This document shows positions 34,166 to 42,913 of a stretch of DNA of 64,000 bases, piece by piece. The DNA is from Clostridium sp. DL-VIII. GTDB taxonomy: Bacteria > Bacillota > Clostridia > Clostridiales > Clostridiaceae. How positions within the stretch are numbered: the stretch's first letter is position 1; each line of letters begins with the position of its first letter. The stretch covers positions 1,434,501 to 1,498,500 of the forward strand of contig NZ_CM001240.1 of assembly GCF_000230835.1 (NCBI RefSeq). The letters are read 5' to 3'. The notes below the pieces were generated by a model. It had not been told where the DNA came from. It ran no database searches and worked only from the letters and a program-made list of their open reading frames with translations. The position numbers and the translations under genes were made by a program.

Positions 34166-35185
34166 ATGCAAATTCATAATAAAAAGATAGGTGGTCAGAC
34201 AGTAAAATTAGATAATCCACCAAAGATAATAGCAGCACATTCAATAGTAGGTCCTAAGGAAGGTGAAGGACCTTTATGTAGTTACTTCGACGAAATATTA
34301 AATGATGACACTTTAGGAGAAGAGAGCTTTGAGAAGGCAGAAAGTCAAATGATGTTTACAGCCATATCAGAAGCTTTAAAAAAAGCAAATTTAAAGGAAA
34401 CAGATATAGATTATTTATTCTCTGGAGATTTATTAAATCAAATAATATCGTCAAGTTTTGCAGCTAGAGAATTTAGTATTCCTTTTTTTGGATTGTATGG
34501 AGCATGTTCTACTATGTCAGAATCATTGAGTTTAGCGTCGATAATAATGGATGGCGGCTTTGCTAAATATGTGGTTGCAACGACTTCTTCTCACTTTAGT
34601 TCAGCTGAAAGACAATTTAGATTTCCACTTGAATATGGATCACAAAGGCCACAGACATCACAATGGACAGTAACCGGTTCAGGAGCAGTAATTCTTGGAC
34701 ATGAAGGAAATTATCCTGAAGTAACCTATGTAACAACTGGGAAAGTAAAAGATTATGGACAGAAGGATGCAAATAATATGGGAGCAGCTATGGCACCAGC
34801 TGCTGTTGATACAATTGCAAATCATTTTAAAGATACAGGAAGAAAACCTGAGGATTATGATATTATAGCAACAGGAGATTTAGGTGTAATAGGAAGAGAA
34901 CTTGCAGATAAGTTAATACAAGAATTTGGGTATGATATTAGAAAGCAGCATATAGACTGTGGGGAAATTATATTTGATAATGAAAAACAAAATACTAAGT
35001 CCGGTGGAAGCGGATGTGGATGTTCAGCAGTTGTATTTACCGGATATTTATATAAAAGGCTTATAAAGAAGGAAATTAAGAAAGTATTACTAGTTTCAAC
35101 AGGTGCACTTATGAGTACGACATCATCACTTCAAGGAGAAACTATTCCTGGAATAGCTCATGCGGTTGCTATTGAAATGAATTAA
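34166..35185 (+). CDS. spoVAD: Stage V sporulation protein AD
   Basis: SpoVAD is a soluble thiolase-fold protein that binds dipicolinic acid and works with SpoVAC and SpoVAE. The 339-residue product has the conserved ACSTMSESLSLASIIMDGGFAKYVVATTSSHF core (residues about 112-143), SGAVILGHEG and GGSGCGCSAVVFTGYL near the C-terminus. I start it at the ATG at 34166, 11 bases after AAGGAG; the GTG at 34154 overlaps that site. A 129-base gap from spoVAC contains a minor inverted repeat (GCCCATAAGATACCTAAAGGGC). Confidence 0.95.
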   Translation: MQIHNKKIGGQTVKLDNPPKIIAAHSIVGPKEGEGPLCSYFDEILNDDTLGEESFEKAESQMMFTAISEALKKANLKETDIDYLFSGDLLNQIISSSFAAREFSIPFFGLYGACSTMSESLSLASIIMDGGFAKYVVATTSSHFSSAERQFRFPLEYGSQRPQTSQWTVTGSGAVILGHEGNYPEVTYVTTGKVKDYGQKDANNMGAAMAPAAVDTIANHFKDTGRKPEDYDIIATGDLGVIGRELADKLIQEFGYDIRKQHIDCGEIIFDNEKQNTKSGGSGCGCSAVVFTGYLYKRLIKKEIKKVLLVSTGALMSTTSSLQGETIPGIAHAVAIEMN

Positions 35186-35276
35186 GTATATCAAAAAGCA
35201 ATTATTGTATAGATGTCTATTAATATAATTATTAAATTTTTAGAAAATATTTTATTAGAAAGGAATGAAAATTTAT

Positions 35277-35633
35277 ATGAATTATATAAGTGCATTTATA
35301 GTTGGCGGGATTATCTGTGTTATAGGACAAATACTTATAGATACTACTAAATTAACACCCGGAAGAATATTAGTAGTATTTGTGGTTATGGGAGTTGTTG
35401 TAGGAGCCTTTGGATGGTACGATAAATTAATAAACATTGGCGGTGCTGGTGCTACAGTTCCTCTTCCGAGTTTTGGAAATGCATTAGCTAAAGCAGCAAT
35501 AAAGGATGTAAAAGAAACTGGACTTATAGGTGCTTTCACAGGGGGAATAAAAGGTGCTGCCGGCGGGATAACAGCATCAATATTTTTTGGATATTTAATG
35601 GCACTTATATTTAACCCAAAAACAAAAAAATAG
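35277..35633 (+). CDS. spoVAE: Stage V sporulation protein AE
   Basis: A 118-residue membrane protein of the SpoVA channel, with four hydrophobic stretches and the family's FIVGGIICVIGQILID, YDKLINIGGAGATVPLPSFGNALAKAA and FTGGIKGAAGG blocks. It is clearly related to SpoVAC. The ATG at 35277 lies 12 bases after AAAGGA, and the in-frame ATG at 35265 abuts that site, so the later start is preferred. Gene order AC-AD-AE matches the clostridial three-gene spoVA operon. Confidence 0.93.
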   Translation: MNYISAFIVGGIICVIGQILIDTTKLTPGRILVVFVVMGVVVGAFGWYDKLINIGGAGATVPLPSFGNALAKAAIKDVKETGLIGAFTGGIKGAAGGITASIFFGYLMALIFNPKTKK

Positions 35634-35842
35634 TATTATAATATATATTATATATTCCGTTAAAGTGTTAAGAAAAGATAAAAATATATCGAAAAATAAA
35701 TAAAGTGATACTAATATTTTGCCTTTTAATGTATAAGAACGTATAATTATACTATATATGAATATTTACATATAAAATGATAAATATAGTATAATAATTT
35801 AGGGATATATAATGAAGTGAGTTAGAATGGTGGGGGTTGTTA

Positions 35843-38365
35843 TTGGAAAAGTATTGTAATAGTTCTTGGGCTGAAATAGTCGAATTATTAAATAGTAATA
35901 TTCAACAGGGGATTAGTGAAAATGATTGTGAAGCTTTGAGATCCAAGTACGGTACAAATAAAATTGATTTACCTAGTGGAAATAAACTTTACAAACATAT
36001 ATTTAATGCATTAAAGCAAAAATCTATGATTGTATACATATTGATTGCAATAATTTTATTTGTATTAAAAAGTTATTTACTTGGAGGACTGGTAACATTA
36101 TCAGTAATATTAAATTTAATGATGCTTATAATGCATACTACTAAGAGAGATAAGGAAATTGATGCTTTAGAGAGATTAAATTCAGCAGATGTAGTCGTCA
36201 TTAGGGATGGCATACAAAGAGTTGTCAAGTCTGAGGAACTAGTAATTGGAGATATAATTAAATTCGATGTTAATTCTGTTATTCAGGCAGACTTGAGAAT
36301 TATAAGTGCTAATGATTTAAAAGTAGATGAAAAGAGCATAACTGGAGAAGCTTTTTATAAAGAGAAATTTGAAACAAAAATAATAGGAACTATTTCTTCA
36401 CTTGCTGAGATGAAAAATATATTGTTTAAGGGTTCTGCAATAAAGTCAGGAAGCGGGCTTGGAATAGTTATTTCCGTTGGGAATTCTACTCAATTAGGAA
36501 GAATGCTTGCCATGCTTACATATGCAAGCAACAGAAAACATAATTTTGGGAAGATGATAGCTAAGTTTTTAGAGAAATATTTATTAACATATTTTATAGG
36601 AACTGTCCTTATAGGTTTATATTTTATACATTCGGGACAGGATGCTAAAGGAAATTACATATCTATAGCATTATTTGCACTTGGATTTTTCCCAATTACG
36701 ATAATTGCTAAATTCGTTTTAAAAAATGTGGTTAAGAATTTTTCAAATGAAAATATTGAAATAATTAATTTTTCGGTATTTAATTTAGTAAAAGACATAA
36801 ATATTTTATTTTTGGATAAGGTTGGAGCAATAAGTAAAAAGGAAATGATAGTAAAAAAGTTATTTCTTAATAACACCTTAGTATCAACTAATGATCCGTA
36901 TGTAAAAGAGATAACTTTTGATAGAATAGTTGAGATATCGTTAATATGTAACAATGCAATTTATAATACAGATGTTGAAACAGGCGGAAAAGGTGAATTA
37001 GATGAACTTGCTTTTTTAGATTATGCTGCTAAAAAGAAAATATATAAAGCTTCTATTGATAGCAAGAACCCAAAGGTTTTGGAAATACCTATGGATTCTG
37101 ATAAGAGATTTCTAACTGTTGTATCTAGAGTTAACAAGAGATATAGAGCTAATACCAGAGGAAATGTTGATGCGGTTTTAGATCAATGTACTTACATTAT
37201 GATTGAAGGTGTAGAAAAAGAACTTACAGAGGAATATAAGTCTAGGATAAAAGAAATAGATATGAGTTTATCTATTGAAGGTCTTATAACTCAAGGCTTT
37301 GCCTACAGAAATTTTAATTATGAGCCATCTAGGTCTGAAAATATAGAAAGCCACATGGTTTTTGTAGGAATAATAGGACTTGAAAATCCGCTTGAGGAAA
37401 GCCTTGAAGAAAGTATAAATCGAATTAAAGATAAAGCGATAGTTCCAATTCTGTTCACTGAAGAAAGTAAATTAAGTGCTATAACAAATGCAAAAAAAGC
37501 TAATATAATAAGAAATAAAAACCAAGTAGTAGCGGGCATAGAGTTAGACTCCTTAAATCAACAAGAGCTTAAAGATCTCCTTTGCAGAGTAAGAGTATTT
37601 TGTAGGGTGAATCCTGAAATTAAGTCTAAAATAGTTTCGTTATTCATTAAAGATGGCCATAGTGTTGCTACTACAGGAGAAACTTTAGGCGATTTACCAG
37701 CTCTTAATTTATCAAATGTGGGAATAGGAAAAGGAAAAGCGTCTTCAATAGTTAAAAAAGTAGCTGATGTGTATATTCAAGAGAATTATCTAGATGGTTT
37801 TTTCAAAATAAGAGATTTCTCTAAGTCTTTTGCTAGAAATATAGATAGAGGTTTCAAAATATATTTTATGACTATTTTTGCAGAACTTTTAGTTCTAGTA
37901 GGAAGTTTGATAATGGGACAAACAGCGGATTTAAATTTATGGAATGTTTTGATTATAAATGGAATTTTATTTATCCCATTATCTCTAATGATTTTATTAA
38001 AAGATGGACGAGAAATTAGTACTAATGAAATGATATTTAGAGGATTAGTATTAAGTATAATAACGATGATTTCTATTTATAGAGTTGATGATAAAGAAGG
38101 AGCAATAGTACCTTTGGTTATTTTGTCTATAGGAGTTCTGCTGTTTACGTTTTTTAATGGAAGTATTTCTATAAGAAGAAAGTCTCATGAACTTATTATG
38201 GGATTAATAGCATTATTAATAATAATTATAGGCTCAGCTAGCATTATTTTGATTAATAATTTCATTCCAAGAAATATAATTTTCTTAGAATTAGGAGTTT
38301 CTATAATATTTTTGATTATTTTTGAAATTTTAGCTAGAAAGTGGCAAAACTCACTAATGAGGTGA
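35843..38365 (+). CDS. P-type ATPase-like protein with degenerate catalytic motifs
   Basis: An 840-residue protein with the P2 (calcium-type) ATPase layout: N-terminal cation ATPase domain, paired membrane helices, actuator, phosphorylation and nucleotide domains, and six C-terminal helices. Every diagnostic motif is altered. The actuator reads TGEA for TGES (about residue 167). The phosphorylation site reads DKVGAIS for DKTGTLT (Asp about 325). The nucleotide lysine region reads RGNVDAVLDQC for KGAPE. The hinge reads TGETLGDLPAL for TGDGxNDxPAL (about 611), and the M4 PEGL is missing. It is thus a probable pseudoenzyme. A TTG start after GGTGGGGG is assumed. It is 5 bases ahead of the ComEC-like gene. 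Confidence 0.82.
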   Translation: MEKYCNSSWAEIVELLNSNIQQGISENDCEALRSKYGTNKIDLPSGNKLYKHIFNALKQKSMIVYILIAIILFVLKSYLLGGLVTLSVILNLMMLIMHTTKRDKEIDALERLNSADVVVIRDGIQRVVKSEELVIGDIIKFDVNSVIQADLRIISANDLKVDEKSITGEAFYKEKFETKIIGTISSLAEMKNILFKGSAIKSGSGLGIVISVGNSTQLGRMLAMLTYASNRKHNFGKMIAKFLEKYLLTYFIGTVLIGLYFIHSGQDAKGNYISIALFALGFFPITIIAKFVLKNVVKNFSNENIEIINFSVFNLVKDINILFLDKVGAISKKEMIVKKLFLNNTLVSTNDPYVKEITFDRIVEISLICNNAIYNTDVETGGKGELDELAFLDYAAKKKIYKASIDSKNPKVLEIPMDSDKRFLTVVSRVNKRYRANTRGNVDAVLDQCTYIMIEGVEKELTEEYKSRIKEIDMSLSIEGLITQGFAYRNFNYEPSRSENIESHMVFVGIIGLENPLEESLEESINRIKDKAIVPILFTEESKLSAITNAKKANIIRNKNQVVAGIELDSLNQQELKDLLCRVRVFCRVNPEIKSKIVSLFIKDGHSVATTGETLGDLPALNLSNVGIGKGKASSIVKKVADVYIQENYLDGFFKIRDFSKSFARNIDRGFKIYFMTIFAELLVLVGSLIMGQTADLNLWNVLIINGILFIPLSLMILLKDGREISTNEMIFRGLVLSIITMISIYRVDDKEGAIVPLVILSIGVLLFTFFNGSISIRRKSHELIMGLIALLIIIIGSASIILINNFIPRNIIFLELGVSIIFLIIFEILARKWQNSLMR

Positions 38366-38369
38366 GCAA

Positions 38370-40061
38370 ATGTTTCATAAAAAAATAAATGAAGTGGGAA
38401 ATCCATTAGTATATGTTTTTTTATCATTAATGGTTGGATGCATTTATTATGGGATAAATGAAGAATTAATGGGGCTTGCAATATTTATTGTGGCTTCTTT
38501 TTTTATTTGTATGTTTTATTATTGTGGGTTCAGCTTCAGCTGTATTATGAGTATATTTTTTATAATAGGAGTTTTAATCAATTATTCGTATTATAAAGTT
38601 CCTAGTGAAATAAATGATGAAGTAAGGATAACAAAGGTAAGCAGTTTTGGTATTCAAGGAGAATTTGAAGGAAAGAGCATCACAATAAAAACTAACAGGA
38701 AAGATTTAAAGGTGGGGGAGAAGTATAAAGTTGCAGGAAAAATTAATAGGATACAGGATAAAGTAAGTGGAGTTGTTGGAGAGGTTGAACCTAAATTTAT
38801 AGTAAAGACAAACGATGATCTTATAACAAAGCTTTATAATGTTAAGAGAAATATATACTATAGACTAGAAGAAAACTTAGGGGAAAGGAAAGCTGGATTA
38901 ATATCATCAATTGCTTTTGGCTATTCAGATTATCTAGATGCAGAAGATAAAGATGATATGAATAATTTAGGTATTATACATAGTATAAGCGTTTCAGGCC
39001 TGCATGTAGTTATAATATATGGTTTTTTTAGAATTTTTCTAGGCAGCAAACTAGGGATTATTTTAACAGGGGCATATGTTATATTTACAGGTAGCAGTTA
39101 TTCTAGTATAAGAGCATTTGTAATGCTTGCCTGTGTTGAAGGAGCAGGGATATTAAAAAGAAATAAAAGTTCAATTTCTACATTGTGTTTTTCAGCTATA
39201 ATATTAGTTGTTTATCAGCCCTATTGTATTTTTAATATATCCTTTCAACTGTCGTATGTGGCTACTCTAGGAATAATAATGTATAATAAAAAATTAAATG
39301 AAAAACTTTATAAAATGCCTGGTAAATTAAGAGAATCATTAAGCTTGGCATTAAGTGCTCAAGTGTTTACTTTACCGTTTTTGATATTGATATTTAAGAA
39401 TTTTTCTGTAAATTTTATTGTTGGAAATCTATTTTTAGCACCTTTTGTTGATCTTATGGTTATCACAGGAAATATATTAGTAATCACATATATTTGGCCT
39501 AAAGTATTTGATTTCTGCAGTTACTTAAATTTATATATAATAAAAGCTTTTGATTGGACCTTAGATATTATTGATAAAGTTTCACTGCCAATGTTTTACG
39601 GAAACGAATATATAGTACTTTTTTATTTCTTTATAATGCTGAGTTTTTATTTTGTAAGAAAAGGATATAGGAGTTTTATTTATATTCCTCTTATATCAAT
39701 TCTTGCAATAGCTATTCAGATATACAGTCCGATTTTAAATATTTCATATTATAATGAAGGCGCTATATTGATTAGTTACAGGGGGGAGAGAGTACTTATG
39801 GCTAATAAAAACCAAATTGACATAAAGAAATTATCAGAAGCAGCTTTCGCAACTGAATACTATAGAGAAGAAAAGTTAATTAGGATAAAAGATATAGGAA
39901 GTATTAAATCTCAAGGGAAAAATTATATCTTAGAAACGCCTGAGAAAAAATATTTATTAAAAATGACAAGTACTGAGAATGAATCTAAAGAGTATGATAT
40001 AATAAATTTTAAAGATGCGCCCATTAATAGAATATTTGTAATAAGTGGGAAAGTAGTATAG
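38370..40061 (+). CDS. ComEC/Rec2-family channel protein lacking the metallo-beta-lactamase domain
   Basis: ComEC forms the inner-membrane pore for DNA uptake. The 563-residue protein has an N-terminal DUF4131-like part (residues 1-150). The ComEC core follows (about 160-430) with RKAGLISSIAFGYSDYLD, IIHSISVSGLHVVIIYG and SYSSIRAFVMLA. The C-terminal 110 residues replace the usual nuclease-like metallo-beta-lactamase domain: YNEGAILISYRGERVLMAN recalls its first strands, but no HxHxDH motif exists. A GAGGTGA site overlaps the upstream stop codon, so the two genes are coupled. True competence in this organism is uncertain. Confidence 0.85.
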   Translation: MFHKKINEVGNPLVYVFLSLMVGCIYYGINEELMGLAIFIVASFFICMFYYCGFSFSCIMSIFFIIGVLINYSYYKVPSEINDEVRITKVSSFGIQGEFEGKSITIKTNRKDLKVGEKYKVAGKINRIQDKVSGVVGEVEPKFIVKTNDDLITKLYNVKRNIYYRLEENLGERKAGLISSIAFGYSDYLDAEDKDDMNNLGIIHSISVSGLHVVIIYGFFRIFLGSKLGIILTGAYVIFTGSSYSSIRAFVMLACVEGAGILKRNKSSISTLCFSAIILVVYQPYCIFNISFQLSYVATLGIIMYNKKLNEKLYKMPGKLRESLSLALSAQVFTLPFLILIFKNFSVNFIVGNLFLAPFVDLMVITGNILVITYIWPKVFDFCSYLNLYIIKAFDWTLDIIDKVSLPMFYGNEYIVLFYFFIMLSFYFVRKGYRSFIYIPLISILAIAIQIYSPILNISYYNEGAILISYRGERVLMANKNQIDIKKLSEAAFATEYYREEKLIRIKDIGSIKSQGKNYILETPEKKYLLKMTSTENESKEYDIINFKDAPINRIFVISGKVV

Positions 40062-40067
40062 AAAAAA

Positions 40068-40136
40068 TTATGAGTTATGAGTTTAGGAAAAGCCAGAGGC
40101 TTTTCTTCTTCATATAACTTTTAACTCATAACTGAA
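40068..40136. repeat. Inverted-repeat element, family 3 copy C
   Basis: TTATGAGTTATGAGTTTAGG pairs with ACTTTTAACTCATAACTGAA around GAAAAGCC/GGCTTTTC. It lies between comEC-like and holA and may terminate or attenuate the upstream transcript. Confidence 0.65.
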
Positions 40137-40164
40137 ATAAGTGTTGTTTGAGAGGAAAATTAAA

Positions 40165-41199
40165 GTGATTAATTATGAAGTTTATGAAAAAGAAACTGAA
40201 AAAGGTAACGTAAAGAATGGATATGTTTTTTGTGGATTAGATGAAGAGCTTATTAAAGATGGGATAAGCTTAATTACAAAAAGAGAGATACCAGAAGAGT
40301 TAGAAGAACTTAATTTAATTAAAATAGATGGAATGAATACGAGTTTAGATGATATTGTGAATGCGTGTGAAACAATGCCTTTTATGGGAGAGAAAAAAGT
40401 TGTTCTAGTGTATAGAGCAAGTTTTTTGCAGGAAAAAAGTGATTCTACAGGTACTAAGATATATAATGAACTTAAAAAATACATATTGGATTTGCCTCCA
40501 TATACTATTTTAATCATGTATTATTTGTTAAATGATAAAAGAGAAAGACCTAATAAGAATAGAAAATTAGGCACCATTGAGAAATCATTAACTGTAGTTC
40601 ATTGTGATAAATTAAAGAAGGATAAATATTTAAAAAAGGTTTCTGATATATTTAAAGATAAAGGAAAAACAATTGGGCGTGTTGAATTAATGTACTTTTG
40701 CGAAAAGGTTCAGAACAATTTTGATATCATAAAAAGAGAAATTGATAAACTTGTTTCATATTGTGAAGGTAGGGAAATAAGAAAAGAGGATATTAATTTA
40801 CTTATTTTGAATTCTAATGAAGAAGATATTTTCGATTTGGTAGAATTAATAGCCATGAAAAAAGTTGATAAGGCTATAGACATAATGAAGGAAATTTTAT
40901 ATAAGTCAGATCAGCATATGCTCATAATAAGTGCAATTCAAAAACATTTCCTAAGGTTATATGAAATAAAAATAAAAATAATGAATGGGAAAAGAGTAGA
41001 AGATATAGTATCTGATTATAAATTGCCTCAATTTGTATGTGAAAAACTAATGGGCCAGGCTAGTAAGTTTACCCAAAGGCAGTTATCAGAATTGATTAAG
41101 CTTTGTGTAAGCACTGAAACAAAATTAAAATCAACAGGAATAGATAAGACTATGGAAATGGAATTCCTGCTCATAAATACACTTACTGTTAAGAAATAA
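40165..41199 (+). CDS. holA: DNA polymerase III delta subunit
   Basis: HolA opens the sliding clamp within the clamp loader. The roughly 344-residue product matches the family: an N-terminal nucleotide-fold domain (NGYVFCGLDEELIKDGI), a DDIVNACETMPFMGEKKVVLVY segment, and the C-terminal helical collar (EEDIFDLVELIAMKKVDKAIDIM). The closing segment is QASKFTQRQLSELIKLCVSTETKLKSTG. I prefer the GTG at 40165, 8 bases after GAGAGGA, to the GTG at 40141. comEC-holA-rpsT(opposite) is a typical Firmicutes arrangement. Confidence 0.92.
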   Translation: MINYEVYEKETEKGNVKNGYVFCGLDEELIKDGISLITKREIPEELEELNLIKIDGMNTSLDDIVNACETMPFMGEKKVVLVYRASFLQEKSDSTGTKIYNELKKYILDLPPYTILIMYYLLNDKRERPNKNRKLGTIEKSLTVVHCDKLKKDKYLKKVSDIFKDKGKTIGRVELMYFCEKVQNNFDIIKREIDKLVSYCEGREIRKEDINLLILNSNEEDIFDLVELIAMKKVDKAIDIMKEILYKSDQHMLIISAIQKHFLRLYEIKIKIMNGKRVEDIVSDYKLPQFVCEKLMGQASKFTQRQLSELIKLCVSTETKLKSTGIDKTMEMEFLLINTLTVKK

Positions 41200-41202
41200 T
41201 AT

Positions 41203-41237
41203 AAAAAAACAACCCATCTGTAATTAGATGGGTTTTA
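41203..41237. terminator. Bidirectional terminator between holA and rpsT
   Basis: AACCCATCT pairs exactly with AGATGGGTT around a 6-base loop, with A-rich sequence on the left and TTTT on the right, serving the convergent genes. Confidence 0.88.
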
Positions 41238-41240
41238 AGA

Positions 41241-41504
41241 TTATGCCATAGCGTTTAATCTAGCAGCTAATCTTGATTTCTTTCTAGCAGCCATGTTCTT
41301 ATGGACAACTCCCTTAGTAGCAGCCATGTCTAATGACTTAACAACTGATGTATATAAAGCTTTAGCTTCTTCATTATTCTTAGCTTCTACAGCAGCTTCA
41401 AACTTCTTTATAGCAGTCTTTAAAGCAGACTTAACCATTCTGTTCTTTAAAGTCTTAGTTTCAGTAACTTTAATTCTCTTTTTTGCTGATTTTATATTTG
41501 CCAT
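41241..41504 (-). CDS. rpsT: Ribosomal protein S20
   Basis: An 87-residue, lysine- and alanine-rich helical protein with the S20 opening [22 protein letters not shown] and the [24 protein letters not shown] end. S20 binds 16S rRNA early in 30S assembly. It is encoded on the strand opposite its neighbours with its own sigma-A promoter at 41588-41616 and an AGGGGGTGA ribosome site. The leader of about 75 bases could support the autoregulation known for S20, but I see no defined element. Confidence 0.97.
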   Translation of the reverse strand: MANIKSAKKRIKVTETKTLKNRMVKSALKTAIKKFEAAVEAKNNEEAKALYTSVVKSLDMAATKGVVHKNMAARKKSRLAARLNAMA

Positions 41505-41587
41505 TCTTAGTTCACCCCCTTAGATTTTTATAGGGTCTCTGCAGTTTTTGGGGAAATCTGCGTACGAGTTCATATTCAACAAACCTT

Positions 41588-41616
41588 ATTATAACATCAC
41601 AAGTTATGTAATTCAA
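41588..41616 (-). promoter_or_regulatory. Sigma-A promoter of rpsT
   Basis: On the minus strand, TTGAAT (41611-41616) and TATAAT (41588-41593) are separated by 17 bases. Confidence 0.8.
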
Positions 41617-41677
41617 GTATTAAATCTAAAGAAAAAGGAAAAATAATACTAACTAAATTTATAACGAGGTGTTAATT

Positions 41678-42661
41678 ATGATTAATGTTAGAACAGATTT
41701 GGTACTTGAAGCAAGAGATATTTATAAAGAAAGCCATAAAGGTGAAAAAGATATTGATGGTATAGAAGTTATTGAAGAAAGTGAAAAAGATATTAAAGTA
41801 ACTACTGTAAAAATAAAAAATGATGAAGGAGCTGAAAAACTTGGAAAACCGAAAGGCAATTATATAACAGTAGATATGCCAGAGTTTACAGCTTATGATG
41901 GTGAGACTATGGATAGAGTTTCAGAGGTTGTTTCAGAGGTTTTGGGAAGATTAATTAAGGTTGATACTGAAAAGACGGTGTTAATTGTTGGACTTGGAAA
42001 CTGGCAGGTAACGCCTGATGCATTAGGGCCTAAAGTTGCAGAAAAAATAATGGTAACAAGACATTTGCAGACAGTAATGCCTGAAGCCATTGATGATTCA
42101 GTTAGACCAGTCTGCTCAGTGTCACCAGGAGTATTGGGAGTAACAGGTATTGAAACTGTGGAAATAGTTAAAGGAGTTGTGGAAAAAGTTAAACCAGATT
42201 TAGTAATATGCATAGATGCATTAGCAGCAAGGAAGGTTGAAAGGGTGAATGCAACAATCCAGATTGGAGATACAGGCATATCACCAGGTGCCGGGGTAGG
42301 CAATAATAGAAAGCAGATAAATGAGGAAAACTTAGGAATTAAGGTAATTGCAATAGGAGTGCCTACTGTAGTAGATGCTACCACAATTGCTAATGATACC
42401 ATAGACTCGGTTATAGATTCTTTAATTAACAACTCATCAAGTGGTGGAGATTTCTATAAGATGTTAAAATCTCTTGATAAATATGAAAAAGAAAGGCTTA
42501 TTAGAGAAGTAATGTCATCAAAAACTGGAATGGATATGATAGTTACACCTAAGGAGATAGACCTGGTTATTAATTCTTTATCAAAAATAATAGCTAATGG
42601 TATAAATATGGCAGTACAACCTAATATGAATATGGAAGAAATCAATAAATTTATGGGATAA
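41678..42661 (+). CDS. gpr: Germination protease GPR
   Basis: GPR degrades small acid-soluble spore proteins at germination and is made as a zymogen in the forespore. The 327-residue product begins MINVRTDLVLEARDIYKE, containing the short propeptide. It has the family's VGLGNWQVTPDALGPKV, SVSPGVLGVTGIETVEIV, CIDALAARKVERVNATIQI and TGISPGAGVGNNRK segments. I choose the ATG at 41678, 6 bases after CGAGGTG. It is followed by a terminator and spoIIP, a common clostridial order. Confidence 0.95.
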   Translation: MINVRTDLVLEARDIYKESHKGEKDIDGIEVIEESEKDIKVTTVKIKNDEGAEKLGKPKGNYITVDMPEFTAYDGETMDRVSEVVSEVLGRLIKVDTEKTVLIVGLGNWQVTPDALGPKVAEKIMVTRHLQTVMPEAIDDSVRPVCSVSPGVLGVTGIETVEIVKGVVEKVKPDLVICIDALAARKVERVNATIQIGDTGISPGAGVGNNRKQINEENLGIKVIAIGVPTVVDATTIANDTIDSVIDSLINNSSSGGDFYKMLKSLDKYEKERLIREVMSSKTGMDMIVTPKEIDLVINSLSKIIANGINMAVQPNMNMEEINKFMG

Positions 42662-42766
42662 TTTATTAAGTTTATAGTTAACAGTTTATGTTCTTTAGGG
42701 TATCCTGTGGATAATTTACAATTAATGAAGAAAACCTAAAGGATTTTTATTGAAAATGATTTTGCA

Positions 42767-42794
42767 GCGAGCCTTTTGGCTCGCTTTTACTTTT
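42767..42794 (+). terminator. Terminator between gpr and spoIIP
   Basis: GCGAGCC and GGCTCGC pair around TTTT, followed by TTTTACTTTT. Confidence 0.85.
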
Positions 42795-42913
42795 ATATAA
42801 TTTTTTTCTATCATATGAAGAAATTATAGGAAGGCAGTTAATTGAAAATTAAATCAGAATAATTATGTAAATTGATTAATATAAATATAAAAGAAATACA
42901 AGGGGGGATCAAA

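Noticed and set aside
41893..42432. Long antisense ORF within gpr
   Set aside because: It mirrors the gpr coding frame; gpr is clearly real and the antisense product has no recognisable features.
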